This document shows, one piece after another, positions 36,832-45,704 of a stretch of 64,000 nt of DNA; the first letter of the stretch is position 1, and each line of letters opens with the position of its first letter. This DNA is from Solimicrobium sp040544425 (GTDB lineage: Bacteria > Pseudomonadota > Gammaproteobacteria > Burkholderiales > Burkholderiaceae_D), in the NCBI GenBank assembly GCA_040544425.1, contig JBEONO010000016.1, positions 41,202-105,201 of the forward strand, in the 5' to 3' direction. Both the position numbers and the translations under genes were made by a program. The notes under the pieces were generated by a model. That model was not told the DNA's origin, made no database searches, and saw only the letters and a list, made by a program, of their open reading frames with translations.

Positions 36832-37581
36832 ATGTGTCTAATCGTCTTTTCCTGGCAAGTTGTATGCAACCATCCCTTAATCGCTATCGCCAATCGCGAT
36901 GAATACTATTCCCGCGCAAGCGCGCCAGCCGGTTGGTGGGCAGACCATCCCAATATATTTGCACCGAGAGATTTACAGGCAGGTGGCACCTGGATGGGCC
37001 TGGCCAAACTGGACTACGAAGGACATAAGTTTGCCGCAGTCACAAATGTGCGCGATGGTTCGGAAATGATGGCCAATGCTCCCACTCGCGGGCAACTGGT
37101 TTCCGACTACCTGAGTGGCCACGACACGATAGAAAATTTTATTGAACTGATCGCAGCGAAGGCAGATTCCTACAACGGATTTAATTTGCTGCTGGGCGAA
37201 ATCAGCAAGGAAAAACAGGAGCTGCGCTGGTTCTCCAATCGCAATACGACAAACCCCAAAAACGGGCAGATTTTAGTGCCCGGCATCTACGGACTTTCCA
37301 ATGGCGACCTGGATTCGCCCTGGCCGAAAGTGAGCAAGACCAAGGCTGAACTGGCCAGTCTGCTGTGCCAGCGCGCGCCTCAGGAAGCGTATTTTGAAAT
37401 GCTATCGAATACCTTGCCAGCGCCGGATGTGCGCCTGCCGGATACCGGCGTGAGTCTGGACACCGAGCGTTTGTTATCTTCCGTGTGCATACAGTCGGAA
37501 CACTACGGCACGCGCAGTTCAGCGATGTTGAAATTGAATGGGGCGTTTGAGATGGAATATCATGAGAGGGTGCTGCGTTAG
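36832..37581 (+). CDS. NRDE-family (TANGO2-like) protein
   Basis: 249 residues. The family signature IAIANRDEYYSRASAPAGWW contains NRDE near residue 20; Cys2 follows the initiator Met (MCLIVFSW), and GGTWMGLAKL and AAVTNVRDG are typical. Eukaryotic TANGO2 members are linked to lipid/heme and Golgi functions; the bacterial role is not established. It starts 9 bp after ygfZ and is probably co-transcribed. Confidence 0.88.
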   Translation: MCLIVFSWQVVCNHPLIAIANRDEYYSRASAPAGWWADHPNIFAPRDLQAGGTWMGLAKLDYEGHKFAAVTNVRDGSEMMANAPTRGQLVSDYLSGHDTIENFIELIAAKADSYNGFNLLLGEISKEKQELRWFSNRNTTNPKNGQILVPGIYGLSNGDLDSPWPKVSKTKAELASLLCQRAPQEAYFEMLSNTLPAPDVRLPDTGVSLDTERLLSSVCIQSEHYGTRSSAMLKLNGAFEMEYHERVLR

Positions 37582-37597
37582 AGTTGAACGCAGCACC
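37569..37597. terminator. Convergent hairpin at the end of the NRDE gene and gcvT
   Basis: A perfect 11-bp stem (GGTGCTGCGTT at 37569-37579 paired with AACGCAGCACC at 37587-37597), overlapping the NRDE stop codon and 9 bp from the gcvT stop. No T-run. Confidence 0.5.
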
Positions 37598-37605
37598 AAC
37601 TGAGA

Positions 37606-38748
37606 TTACCCGCGATAGTAACGCTGCGGGAAAAACGGAGTTTTAGCCACTTCCAGAGCGACAGGTTTGCCACGCACGATCGCATGCAATTTGGTGCCGA
37701 CAGTTGAATATTGGGTCGTCACATAACCCATCGCAACGGGTGAATTGACACTCGGGCCGAATCCACCGCTGGTGACTTTTCCAATTACTGTGCCAGCAGC
37801 ATCAACGATTTCCGCGCCTTCGCGCACCGGCATTTTTTCGGTAATTTGCAGCCCGACACGTTTTTTGCCAACGCCTTCGACAAACTGGCGTTCAATCACA
37901 GCCGCGCCTGGGTAACCACCCGCTCTTGCCCCATCTGCACGACGCACCTTGGACAAGGCCCAGGCCAGACTCGCTTCAACCGGGCTGATCGACTCATCCA
38001 TATCGTGGCCGTACAGGCACAGTCCGGCTTCAAGACGCAGCGAATCACGCGCGCCCAAGCCGATGGCGGCAACTTCCGGTTGCGCCAGCAACAGGCGCGC
38101 CAATTGTTCTGCCTGCTGGTTTGGTACCGATATTTCAAAACCATCTTCACCGGTATAACCGGAACGACTGATAAAGCAGGCAATGCCGTGCACTGTCACT
38201 GGTCTCGAATCCATAAACACCATGGCTGCCGTTTCCGGTGCCAGGCGTGCCATGACCGCAGCAGCTGCCGGGCCCTGAATTGCCAGCAAGGCCCGGTCAG
38301 CCAGTTCCTCAACCTGACAATACGCGCCCAGATGTTTGCGCATGTGGGCAATGTCCTGCTGCTTGCAGGCTGCATTCACCACCACAAACAGAGAATCACC
38401 CATATTGCTGATCATCAGATCATCCAGAATGCCACCGGCTTCGTTGGTGAATACGGCGTAGCGCTGCTTGTTGAGCGGCAGGTCAAGCACATCGATCGGC
38501 ACCAGTGTTTCCAGTGCTTTGGCCACGTCGTGCACGGTACCGCCAGCCAATGGACTCAGGCGAACCTGGCCCATGTGCGAAACGTCAAACAGGCCCGCCG
38601 CAGAACGGGTATGCAAATGCTCTTTCATGACACCGAGCGGATACTGCACCGGCATCTGATAACCGGCAAACGGTACCATCTTGGCACCGAGTTCCAGGTG
38701 CAGGTCGTAGAGCGGTGTGCGCAATAAAATTTCTGATTCGTTGGACAT
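37606..38748 (-). CDS. gcvT: Glycine cleavage system T protein (aminomethyltransferase)
   Basis: 380 residues. The tetrahydrofolate-binding fold with FDVSHMGQVRLS, SRSGYTGEDGFEISV, LGARDSLRLEAGLCLYGHDMD (conserved catalytic Asp region) and VTSGGFGPSVN. It transfers the methylene group from lipoylated GcvH to THF. Third gene of the unit, in H-P-T order, 15 bp after gcvP. Confidence 0.96.
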   Translation of the reverse strand: MSNESEILLRTPLYDLHLELGAKMVPFAGYQMPVQYPLGVMKEHLHTRSAAGLFDVSHMGQVRLSPLAGGTVHDVAKALETLVPIDVLDLPLNKQRYAVFTNEAGGILDDLMISNMGDSLFVVVNAACKQQDIAHMRKHLGAYCQVEELADRALLAIQGPAAAAVMARLAPETAAMVFMDSRPVTVHGIACFISRSGYTGEDGFEISVPNQQAEQLARLLLAQPEVAAIGLGARDSLRLEAGLCLYGHDMDESISPVEASLAWALSKVRRADGARAGGYPGAAVIERQFVEGVGKKRVGLQITEKMPVREGAEIVDAAGTVIGKVTSGGFGPSVNSPVAMGYVTTQYSTVGTKLHAIVRGKPVALEVAKTPFFPQRYYRG

Positions 38749-38763
38749 AATGATCTCTCTGAC

Positions 38764-41634
38764 TTATTCGTAATCCGACAGCGGAGGGCAGGAACACACC
38801 ACATTGCGGTCGCCATAAACGTTATCCACGCGACCGACCGGCGGCCAGTATTTGCTGCCGTTCTTCAATGTCGCTACCGGGAATGCTGCCTGCTCACGGG
38901 AATAGGGATGCGACCATTCCGCAGTCATCGCCAGCGCAGTGTGCGGGGCATGACGCAATGGGCTGTCTTCGGCACTGATCTTGCCGGTCGCGACATCGTT
39001 GATTTCGCCACGAATCGCAATCATCGCGTCGCAGAAGCGGTCCAGCTCGATCCGGTCTTCGCTCTCGGTGGGTTCGATCATCAAGGTGCCGGGAACCGGG
39101 AACGACATGGTCGGTGCGTGGAAGCCGAAGTCCATCAGACGCTTGGCGACGTCATCGACGGTGACGCCGGTTTCTTCTTTCAGCGGACGCAAATCGACGA
39201 TGCATTCATGCGCCACAATGCCGCCCTCACCCGCGTACAAAATCGGAAAATGCGCCGACAGGCGTTTGGCGATGTAATTTGCATTCAGAATCGCGACCTG
39301 GCTGGCCTGTTTCAATCCTTCCTGTCCCATCAGCTTGATATAGGTCCAGCTGATCGGCAAAATACTCGCGCTGCCCCATGGTGCCGCGCACACTGGCGCG
39401 CTCTGGTTTTCCAGCAGAGCGTGACCGGGCAGGAATGGAATCAAATGCGCTTTGACGCCGATCGGACCAACGCCCGGTCCGCCGCCGCCGTGCGGAATAC
39501 AAAACGTTTTATGCAGATTCAGGTGCGACACATCGCCACCGAATTGTCCAGGCTGACACAGGCCGACCATGGCGTTCATGTTGGCACCGTCGATATACAC
39601 CTGACCGCCGTGTTGATGGATGATCGCGCAAATATCCCTGATCGCTGTCTCAAAAATCCCGTGCGTGGACGGATAGGTAATCATCAGCGCGGCCAGATTC
39701 GCCGAGTGCTGTTCGGCCTTGGCGCGCAAGTCGGCCACATCAACATTGCCGCCTTCGTCGCACTGCACCACCACCACTTCCATGCCAACCATATGCGAGG
39801 TCGCAGGATTGGTTCCATGCGCCGAGCTCGGGATCAGGCAGATATTGCGATGCGTATCACCACGGCTGTGGTGGTAGGCGCGAATAGCCATCAGGCCGGC
39901 GTACTCGCCTTGTGATCCGGCATTCGGTTGCAGGGACACCGCATCGTAACCGGTGCAGGCGACCAGCATTTGCTCCAGTTCAGCGATCAGGCGCGCGTAA
40001 CCCTGGGTCTGGTCGGCAGGTGCGAACGGATGAATATTGGCAAACTCTGGCCAGGTCACGGGAATCATTTCCGCGGTGGCGTTTAATTTCATGGTGCAGG
40101 AACCGAGCGGAATCATGGTCCGGTCCAGAGCCAGATCCTTGTCGGCCAGGGCGCGCAGATAACGCAGCATCTGCGTTTCCGAGCGATGACGATGGAACAC
40201 CGGATGGGTCAGATAGGCGCTGGTGCGCTTCAAAGCGGCAGGAATGGTTTCTGCTGCCACGGCCAGCATCGCATTAAAATCCGGCACTTGCTGATCGCTG
40301 ATCGCAAACGCCGCCCAGATATTGACCACATCGGATTCATCACAGGTTTCATCCAAAGACAAACCGATGCGGTTATCGTCGATGTGGCGCAGGTTGATAT
40401 CCAGACCACGCGCAACAGCATGAACGACCTTGGTGCGCGATTCAGTGAGTACTTCAACCGTATCAAAATAATGTTGGTTGACCACGGTGCAGCCGAGCTG
40501 CTTCAAGCCTGCGACCAGCGTGGCCGTCAAATGATGCACGCGTTTGGCAATCCGCAAAATCCCTTCCGGACCATGGTAGACCGCAAACATGCTGGAGATA
40601 TTGGCCAGCAAAACCTGGGCCGTACAGACATTGCTGGTGGCTTTTTCACGGCGGATATGTTGTTCGCGGGTTTGCAGGGCCAGGCGATATGCCTGATTGC
40701 CATGACTGTCGATCGACACACCGACCATACGGCCAGGCATCTGGCGTTTATGGGTATCTTTGGTCGCAAAATACGCCGCGTGCGGACCGCCGAAGCCGAG
40801 CGGTACGCCGAAGCGCTGCGCGGTACCGATCGCCACGTCCGCGCCAAATTCGCCCGGTGGCGTCAACAGCGTCAGGGCCAGCAGGTCGGCCGCCACCACC
40901 ACCATGGCATGTTTGTCATGCGCGATTTGAACCGCCTTCGCGTAGTCATGGATTTCACCGTTCAGCGCCGGGTACTGCAACAGCACGCCAAAACAGTCGA
41001 TATCGTTCAAGGCTGTACGATGATCACCAACTACCACGTCAATGCCAATCGGCGCAGCACGGGTCTTGATCACATCAATGGTTTGCGGGAAGCAGTCTTC
41101 AGAGACAAAAAATACCTTGCTCTTGCTTTTCGCAACGCGCTGGCAAAACGTCATGGCTTCTGCCGCAGCGGTCGCTTCATCGAGCAGCGAGGCATTGGCA
41201 ATTTCCAGTCCGGTCAAATCACAGATCATGGTTTGGAAATTCAGCAATGCTTCCAGGCGCCCCTGGGCAATTTCCGGCTGGTACGGGGTGTAGGCGGTGT
41301 ACCAGGCCGGGTTTTCCAGCAAATTGCGCAGAATCACGTTCGGGGTATGAGTGTTGTAATAACCCATGCCGATAAACGATCGCGCCACAATATTTTGCTC
41401 GGCAATTTCACGCAACAACTGCAGCACGTCCGGTTCGTTGTTGGCATGCCCAAGCTGCAACGGCTGTTTGGACAAAATGCTTTCCGGGATCACTTTCTGG
41501 ATAAAGGCATCCATACTGTCAAAGCCCAGCGTTTTCAACATGGCCTCGATATCGCTATTCGAGACCCCGATATGGCGTGATACAAATTCTGCATTAAATT
41601 GCAGGTGTTCCTGTGCGGCGCGTTGCAAAACCAT
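38764..41634 (-). CDS. gcvP: Glycine dehydrogenase (decarboxylating), GcvP
   Basis: 956 residues, a fused single-chain P protein. N-terminal half with FIGMGYYNTHTPNVILRNLLENPAWYTAYTPYQPE; the PLP-binding lysine is in HLNLHKTFCIPHGGGGPG, and MIEPTESEDRIELDRFC is near the end. Decarboxylates glycine and loads the aminomethyl group on GcvH. Between gcvH and gcvT. Confidence 0.97.
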   Translation of the reverse strand: MVLQRAAQEHLQFNAEFVSRHIGVSNSDIEAMLKTLGFDSMDAFIQKVIPESILSKQPLQLGHANNEPDVLQLLREIAEQNIVARSFIGMGYYNTHTPNVILRNLLENPAWYTAYTPYQPEIAQGRLEALLNFQTMICDLTGLEIANASLLDEATAAAEAMTFCQRVAKSKSKVFFVSEDCFPQTIDVIKTRAAPIGIDVVVGDHRTALNDIDCFGVLLQYPALNGEIHDYAKAVQIAHDKHAMVVVAADLLALTLLTPPGEFGADVAIGTAQRFGVPLGFGGPHAAYFATKDTHKRQMPGRMVGVSIDSHGNQAYRLALQTREQHIRREKATSNVCTAQVLLANISSMFAVYHGPEGILRIAKRVHHLTATLVAGLKQLGCTVVNQHYFDTVEVLTESRTKVVHAVARGLDINLRHIDDNRIGLSLDETCDESDVVNIWAAFAISDQQVPDFNAMLAVAAETIPAALKRTSAYLTHPVFHRHRSETQMLRYLRALADKDLALDRTMIPLGSCTMKLNATAEMIPVTWPEFANIHPFAPADQTQGYARLIAELEQMLVACTGYDAVSLQPNAGSQGEYAGLMAIRAYHHSRGDTHRNICLIPSSAHGTNPATSHMVGMEVVVVQCDEGGNVDVADLRAKAEQHSANLAALMITYPSTHGIFETAIRDICAIIHQHGGQVYIDGANMNAMVGLCQPGQFGGDVSHLNLHKTFCIPHGGGGPGVGPIGVKAHLIPFLPGHALLENQSAPVCAAPWGSASILPISWTYIKLMGQEGLKQASQVAILNANYIAKRLSAHFPILYAGEGGIVAHECIVDLRPLKEETGVTVDDVAKRLMDFGFHAPTMSFPVPGTLMIEPTESEDRIELDRFCDAMIAIRGEINDVATGKISAEDSPLRHAPHTALAMTAEWSHPYSREQAAFPVATLKNGSKYWPPVGRVDNVYGDRNVVCSCPPLSDYE

Positions 41635-41679
41635 GATGTGTCCTTATCCGTTCTAAAATTCTTGCTGACCCAACCCAAA

Positions 41680-42054
41680 TCATCCCAATTTGGCGACTAA
41701 TTCTTTGTATGCGGCTTCATCCATTAAGGAATTCAACAGACTGGCATCGCCCTTGATCTTGAAAAACCAGCCAGCACCGAGCGGATCTTCATTGACGGCC
41801 TGCGGTTCGTCATTCAACTTGGTGTTCACTTCCACTACCGTGCCTTCGAACGGCATGGCAATACCACCGGCTGTTTTTACCGATTCAATGACGGCCACTT
41901 CGTCGCCGGCCTTGTAAGTCGTACCAACATCGGGCAGTTGCACGAACACCAGATCGCCCAGACTACTTTGTGCATAATCGGTAATGCCACAGGTAATCAG
42001 ATCGCCGTCCAGACGCAGCCATTCGTGTTCGGCGGTAAATTTTGTTGTGCTCAT
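41680..42054 (-). CDS. gcvH: Glycine cleavage system H protein
   Basis: 124 residues. The lipoate-attachment Lys60 is in VIESVKTAGGI; AEHEWLRLDGD and GITDYAQSSLGDLVFVQLP are standard H-protein blocks. It shuttles the aminomethyl group between GcvP and GcvT. ATG 42054 has a good ribosome site (AGGAGAT), while the longer frame to 42093 adds an unlikely leader. First gene of the operon. Confidence 0.96.
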   Translation of the reverse strand: MSTTKFTAEHEWLRLDGDLITCGITDYAQSSLGDLVFVQLPDVGTTYKAGDEVAVIESVKTAGGIAMPFEGTVVEVNTKLNDEPQAVNEDPLGAGWFFKIKGDASLLNSLMDEAAYKELVAKLG

Positions 42055-42093
42055 GATTTGATCTCCTAAAGATGGTGGTTTATATAAATTCAA

Positions 42094-42563
42094 TAATTCG
42101 CTGTTTGGGTGCTGCTGAAATACCCAGATAGTGTATAAGCCAGTTTGGCGAATAAAAGTAAAATCGAAAAGAAAATCGGGTGAAAACTGGAAAATCCATG
42201 AAACCGATCAGAAAATGCGACTGCGGTTTATGAGTGGGGCTGCTTTGTGCTGATTTGACCCGTTCCGTGCCGTTTTGGCATTCTTTAAGTCATTTTTATC
42301 TGAAAAATTGTAGTAGCATCACTCCTTTTCATGTATTCATACTTGGCTGCAAATTTTCGAAATTTGAACAGACTACCCTGTATCTATGTTTATTAATGAA
42401 AATTTAATTCGATTTAATTCGTTTAATAAACAAAGCTTGCATTCAGTATCTTGATTTATTGCAGTCATTTTCAGCAACATATGCCCCAATTGCTTGATTT
42501 TTAAATATAAAGTGCAGCTCTGGCAATCAGCTCAACAATAGATAAGCGAAAGAAGTCGGAACA
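42094..42563. other. Divergent intergenic region gcvH-glpD
   Basis: About 500 bp between the divergent starts and AT-rich on the glpD side. I looked for a glycine riboswitch upstream of gcvH and saw none of its conserved core. The glpD side holds an inverted repeat, CAAATTT-TCG-AAATTTG (42350-42366), and two tandem ATTTAATTCG repeats (42402-42421). No coding frame or RNA gene is recognised. Confidence 0.6.
42350..42421 (+). promoter_or_regulatory. Putative operator cluster upstream of glpD
   Basis: A 7+3+7 inverted repeat (CAAATTT, TCG, AAATTTG; 42350-42366) and two head-to-tail ATTTAATTCG units (42402-42411, 42412-42421) with a partial third (TTTAAT). The TTCG core recalls DeoR-type GlpR half-sites. 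No glpR gene is in the window. Confidence 0.35.
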
Positions 42564-44081
42564 ATGCGCGATCAAGTCGATGTTTTAGTGGTGGGCGGTG
42601 GAATCAATGGGGTCGGCATTGCACGCGATGCTGCCGGTCGGGGCCTGTCAGTCATGCTGTGCGAAAAAGACGATCTGGCCGCGCACACCTCCTCCGCCTC
42701 GACCAAGCTGATCCATGGTGGCCTGCGCTATCTGGAATATTACGAATTCAGACTGGTTCGCAAAGCCTTGCAGGAGCGCGAAGTCTTGCTGCGCGCCGCG
42801 CCGCACATTATCAATCCGCTGCGTTTCGTGATGCCCCATGTCGCGCACCTGCGGCCCGCCTGGCTGATCCGGCTGGGCCTGTTCCTGTACGATAATCTCT
42901 CGACACGCAACATCCTGTTTGGCTCGCGCAGTATCAATTTCAAATCGCATGTGTCCGGTCGTCCGCTGCAGGACAGTTTTTCGAAAGGCTTTGTGTATTC
43001 GGATGCCTGGGTCGATGACGCGCGCCTGGTGGTGCTCAACGCGATGGATGCCAAACAGCTCGGCGCGACGATTTTGACACGCACCAAGCTGATTTCTGCC
43101 CATCAGGAAAACGACGGCTGGCGCGTTACGATGCAAAACCGCCAGCAGGAAATCATCAGCATTTTTGCGCGCTGCATTGTCAATGCCACCGGACCATGGG
43201 TCAGTTCATTTCTCGAACATCAGATTCACTCGGCCACGCCACAGACCCACAATGAAATCCGGCTGATCAAAGGCAGCCATATCGTCACCAAAAAATTATT
43301 CGACCACCACTACGCCTATATTTTTCAAAATCCGGACAAGCGCATTATTTTTGCCATTCCGTATATGGATCAATACACGCTGATCGGCACCACTGATCTG
43401 GAGTTTAACGATGATCCGAATCAGGTGCAGATCTCGGCGGGTGAAATCAGCTACCTGTGCGACTCGATCAACACCTACTTCAAACAGCGCATCTCGCCCG
43501 CTGACGTGGTATGGCACTATGCCGGCGTGCGGCCACTGGTCGGCGAGGAAGATACCGGCAACCCTTCGGCGGTCACGCGTGACTACCATTTAAAACTCGA
43601 TGAGCGCTACGGCAAGGCGATTCTGCTCTCGGTTTTTGGTGGAAAAATCACCACCTTCCGGCGGCTGGCCGAGGAAGCACTCGACATGCTGACGCCACTG
43701 CTGGGTTCCGACAAACCGGCGTGGACCGCCAAAGCAACGCTGCCCGGCGGCGATATCCCACGCGGTAATTTCGACGCTTTTCTCATTGAAACGCAGCGAC
43801 GGTACCCGTGGCTGGCTCCCGAGCTAAGCAAACGCTATGCACACCAATATGGCAGCCGGATCACCCAATTATTAGGCGCGGCCAGCGCCATGGCCGATTT
43901 GGGCGAAGAACTTTGCGCCGGCCTGTTTGAATGTGAAGCGCAGTATCTGGTCGAGCATGAATGGGCACTGTGCAGCGAAGACATACTTTGGCGCAGGACC
44001 AAATTGGGCCTGGCTGCCACGACCGAGTCCGTCGCCAGACTGGACGCCTGGCTCGAGAAAAAAATATTAACAACAGAGTGA
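42564..44081 (+). CDS. glpD: Aerobic glycerol-3-phosphate dehydrogenase GlpD
   Basis: 505 residues. FAD-binding GGGINGVGIARDAAGRGL at the N-terminus, then SSASTKLIHGGLRYLE, INATGPWVS, the substrate region YTLIGTTDLEF, VRPLVGEE and SVFGGKITTFRRLAEEAL. A membrane-associated flavoenzyme that passes electrons from glycerol-3-phosphate to quinone. First gene of a three-gene glp unit. Confidence 0.96.
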   Translation: MRDQVDVLVVGGGINGVGIARDAAGRGLSVMLCEKDDLAAHTSSASTKLIHGGLRYLEYYEFRLVRKALQEREVLLRAAPHIINPLRFVMPHVAHLRPAWLIRLGLFLYDNLSTRNILFGSRSINFKSHVSGRPLQDSFSKGFVYSDAWVDDARLVVLNAMDAKQLGATILTRTKLISAHQENDGWRVTMQNRQQEIISIFARCIVNATGPWVSSFLEHQIHSATPQTHNEIRLIKGSHIVTKKLFDHHYAYIFQNPDKRIIFAIPYMDQYTLIGTTDLEFNDDPNQVQISAGEISYLCDSINTYFKQRISPADVVWHYAGVRPLVGEEDTGNPSAVTRDYHLKLDERYGKAILLSVFGGKITTFRRLAEEALDMLTPLLGSDKPAWTAKATLPGGDIPRGNFDAFLIETQRRYPWLAPELSKRYAHQYGSRITQLLGAASAMADLGEELCAGLFECEAQYLVEHEWALCSEDILWRRTKLGLAATTESVARLDAWLEKKILTTE

Positions 44082-44092
44082 ATCAAACCCAA

Positions 44093-45685
44093 ATGAAGCA
44101 CACGTCAACTTTGCAGCCGCTCACACAAAAACACGCCAACCTTCTGCTCGGCCTGGTCATTGCCTTAATCCTTTCGCCTTACCTGGTCGTCTCGCTGCTG
44201 GCCAACGATGCGGGCCTGATCGGTTTCTTTCCCGACGATGCGTTTTACTACCTGAAAACCGCCCGCAATCTGATTGCCCTCGGGTCCGCCAGCTTCGACG
44301 GCATCAATCCAACCAATGGATTTCACCCGCTTTATTTTTTAATCGCCACCCTGTTGGCTGCGCTTACGCCATTCGCCTGGTACTTGAAAATTATTTTTCT
44401 GTTCCATGTCGCAACCATATGGCTGGCAATTTTCATGCTGTTATATCCGGTAAAACGTGTGCCCCTGTTCTGGCGTGTTTTTATCGCAGCGGTGTTGGCC
44501 TGTCCGATACCATTTCTGTTTGTGTGGTTGAGCGCGGGCATGGAATCAGCACTGGTTATTTTATGCACGGTGCTGCTGTGTAATGCCGGTCTGGCCGCTT
44601 CGCAATCCGACTTCAGGAACCGCCCGGCCAATTTGTGGCTGGGGACAACGATGGCGCTGTATATGCTGGCCAGACTGGATCTGGTTCTGACTTTGATTCC
44701 ATTTGGCGTCTGGATCCTCTACAGGCAGACAAAGCAAAGCCATGGTCTTTCTGCCGCAATCAAAAATCTGATCACGATTTTTCTGATCCCGCTTGGCAGC
44801 GGCATCTGCTATCTGGCATTCAATATCATCAGTACCGGACACATAATGCCGGTCAGCGCCGCAGTCAAGCACGTGTTTGTCCTCCCGTTTATGGCGTCCT
44901 GGCTGGCAAGTACCGGGAATGGCAATCCTGTTCTCAGTGCATTGGCACTGCTGCCGCTATTGATTGCGGCAATGGTGCTGATCGATTATTTCAGGGGCAC
45001 AGGACGTGCAGTATTTGCCCTGGTAGCTTGCTCCATCATCATTTACGCCTTCTATCTGGTATTTGGCGCATCGAATTTTTTCCGGTGGTATTTCGCGATG
45101 CCAGAGGCCGCTGGTGCCTGGCTGGCAGCGCGCTGGATTATGGAAAAAAACTGGCAAGTCAAAGCTGGCAGCACAATCAAGATAGTCGCCAGTGTGATTC
45201 TGGTTTCAGTGGCCCTGGTCAGCAACCTGTTTTTTGTACGGGCGATCAGCAACAATACCAAGTCAGTGTCATGGCAGCTGTTGCAGATCGCTGGTGAGCT
45301 GGAACGCGTCAGCCAACCCTGCGATATCGCCGCGGTTTTTGACGCCGGTGTAATCGGTTATTTTTCCAATCGCACTGTCATCAATCTGGATGGATTGGCC
45401 AACAGTTACAGCTATCTGGATGAATACCGCAAACCGAAAAAATTTACCGAATACCTGGATAAACAGGGCGTCAATATTTTTATATTGCGCGACCAACTGG
45501 CTGACAACAGCCAGGAAATTGATGCGGGAAGCTACGAATTCGCCCAGTTTTCCGAAGACAAGCGACTGCGCCTTGACAGGCACGATGAATTATTCCGCCA
45601 TGTCATTCCGGGCACATTTACCGTCATTGCCTACCGCTACAATTCCGGCAACAAAGCCCCCCGTCAATGTGCAACCCATCCGTGA
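44093..45685 (+). CDS. GT-C-like polytopic membrane protein
   Basis: 530 residues. A hydrophobic protein with about ten membrane segments and a C-terminal extracytoplasmic domain of about 110 residues (DIAAVFDAGVIGYFSN, VINLDGLANSYSYLDEYRK). The first loop carries DDAFYYLKTARNL (48-60) and GINPTNGFHPL (70-80), with the acidic pair typical of GT-C glycosyltransferases that use polyprenyl-linked sugars. Start ATG 44093 lies 11 bp after glpD and the stop 19 bp before glpK, so it is embedded in the glp operon. Substrate and acceptor unknown; a link with glycerol-phosphate-containing glycans is speculation. Confidence 0.75.
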   Translation: MKHTSTLQPLTQKHANLLLGLVIALILSPYLVVSLLANDAGLIGFFPDDAFYYLKTARNLIALGSASFDGINPTNGFHPLYFLIATLLAALTPFAWYLKIIFLFHVATIWLAIFMLLYPVKRVPLFWRVFIAAVLACPIPFLFVWLSAGMESALVILCTVLLCNAGLAASQSDFRNRPANLWLGTTMALYMLARLDLVLTLIPFGVWILYRQTKQSHGLSAAIKNLITIFLIPLGSGICYLAFNIISTGHIMPVSAAVKHVFVLPFMASWLASTGNGNPVLSALALLPLLIAAMVLIDYFRGTGRAVFALVACSIIIYAFYLVFGASNFFRWYFAMPEAAGAWLAARWIMEKNWQVKAGSTIKIVASVILVSVALVSNLFFVRAISNNTKSVSWQLLQIAGELERVSQPCDIAAVFDAGVIGYFSNRTVINLDGLANSYSYLDEYRKPKKFTEYLDKQGVNIFILRDQLADNSQEIDAGSYEFAQFSEDKRLRLDRHDELFRHVIPGTFTVIAYRYNSGNKAPRQCATHP

Positions 45686-45704
45686 AAACTCTTTGGTGAT
45701 CGAC

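Noticed and set aside
38908..41580. Long plus-strand open frames opposite gcvP
   Set aside because: They mirror the codons of gcvP, are rich in Arg/His/Gln and show no motif; gcvP is certain.
42055..42563. Glycine riboswitch upstream of gcvH
   Set aside because: No conserved aptamer core seen on the minus strand by eye.
45390..45704. 105-residue N-terminal extension of glpK
   Set aside because: It is out-of-frame reading through the preceding membrane-protein gene; the conserved core starts at 45705.
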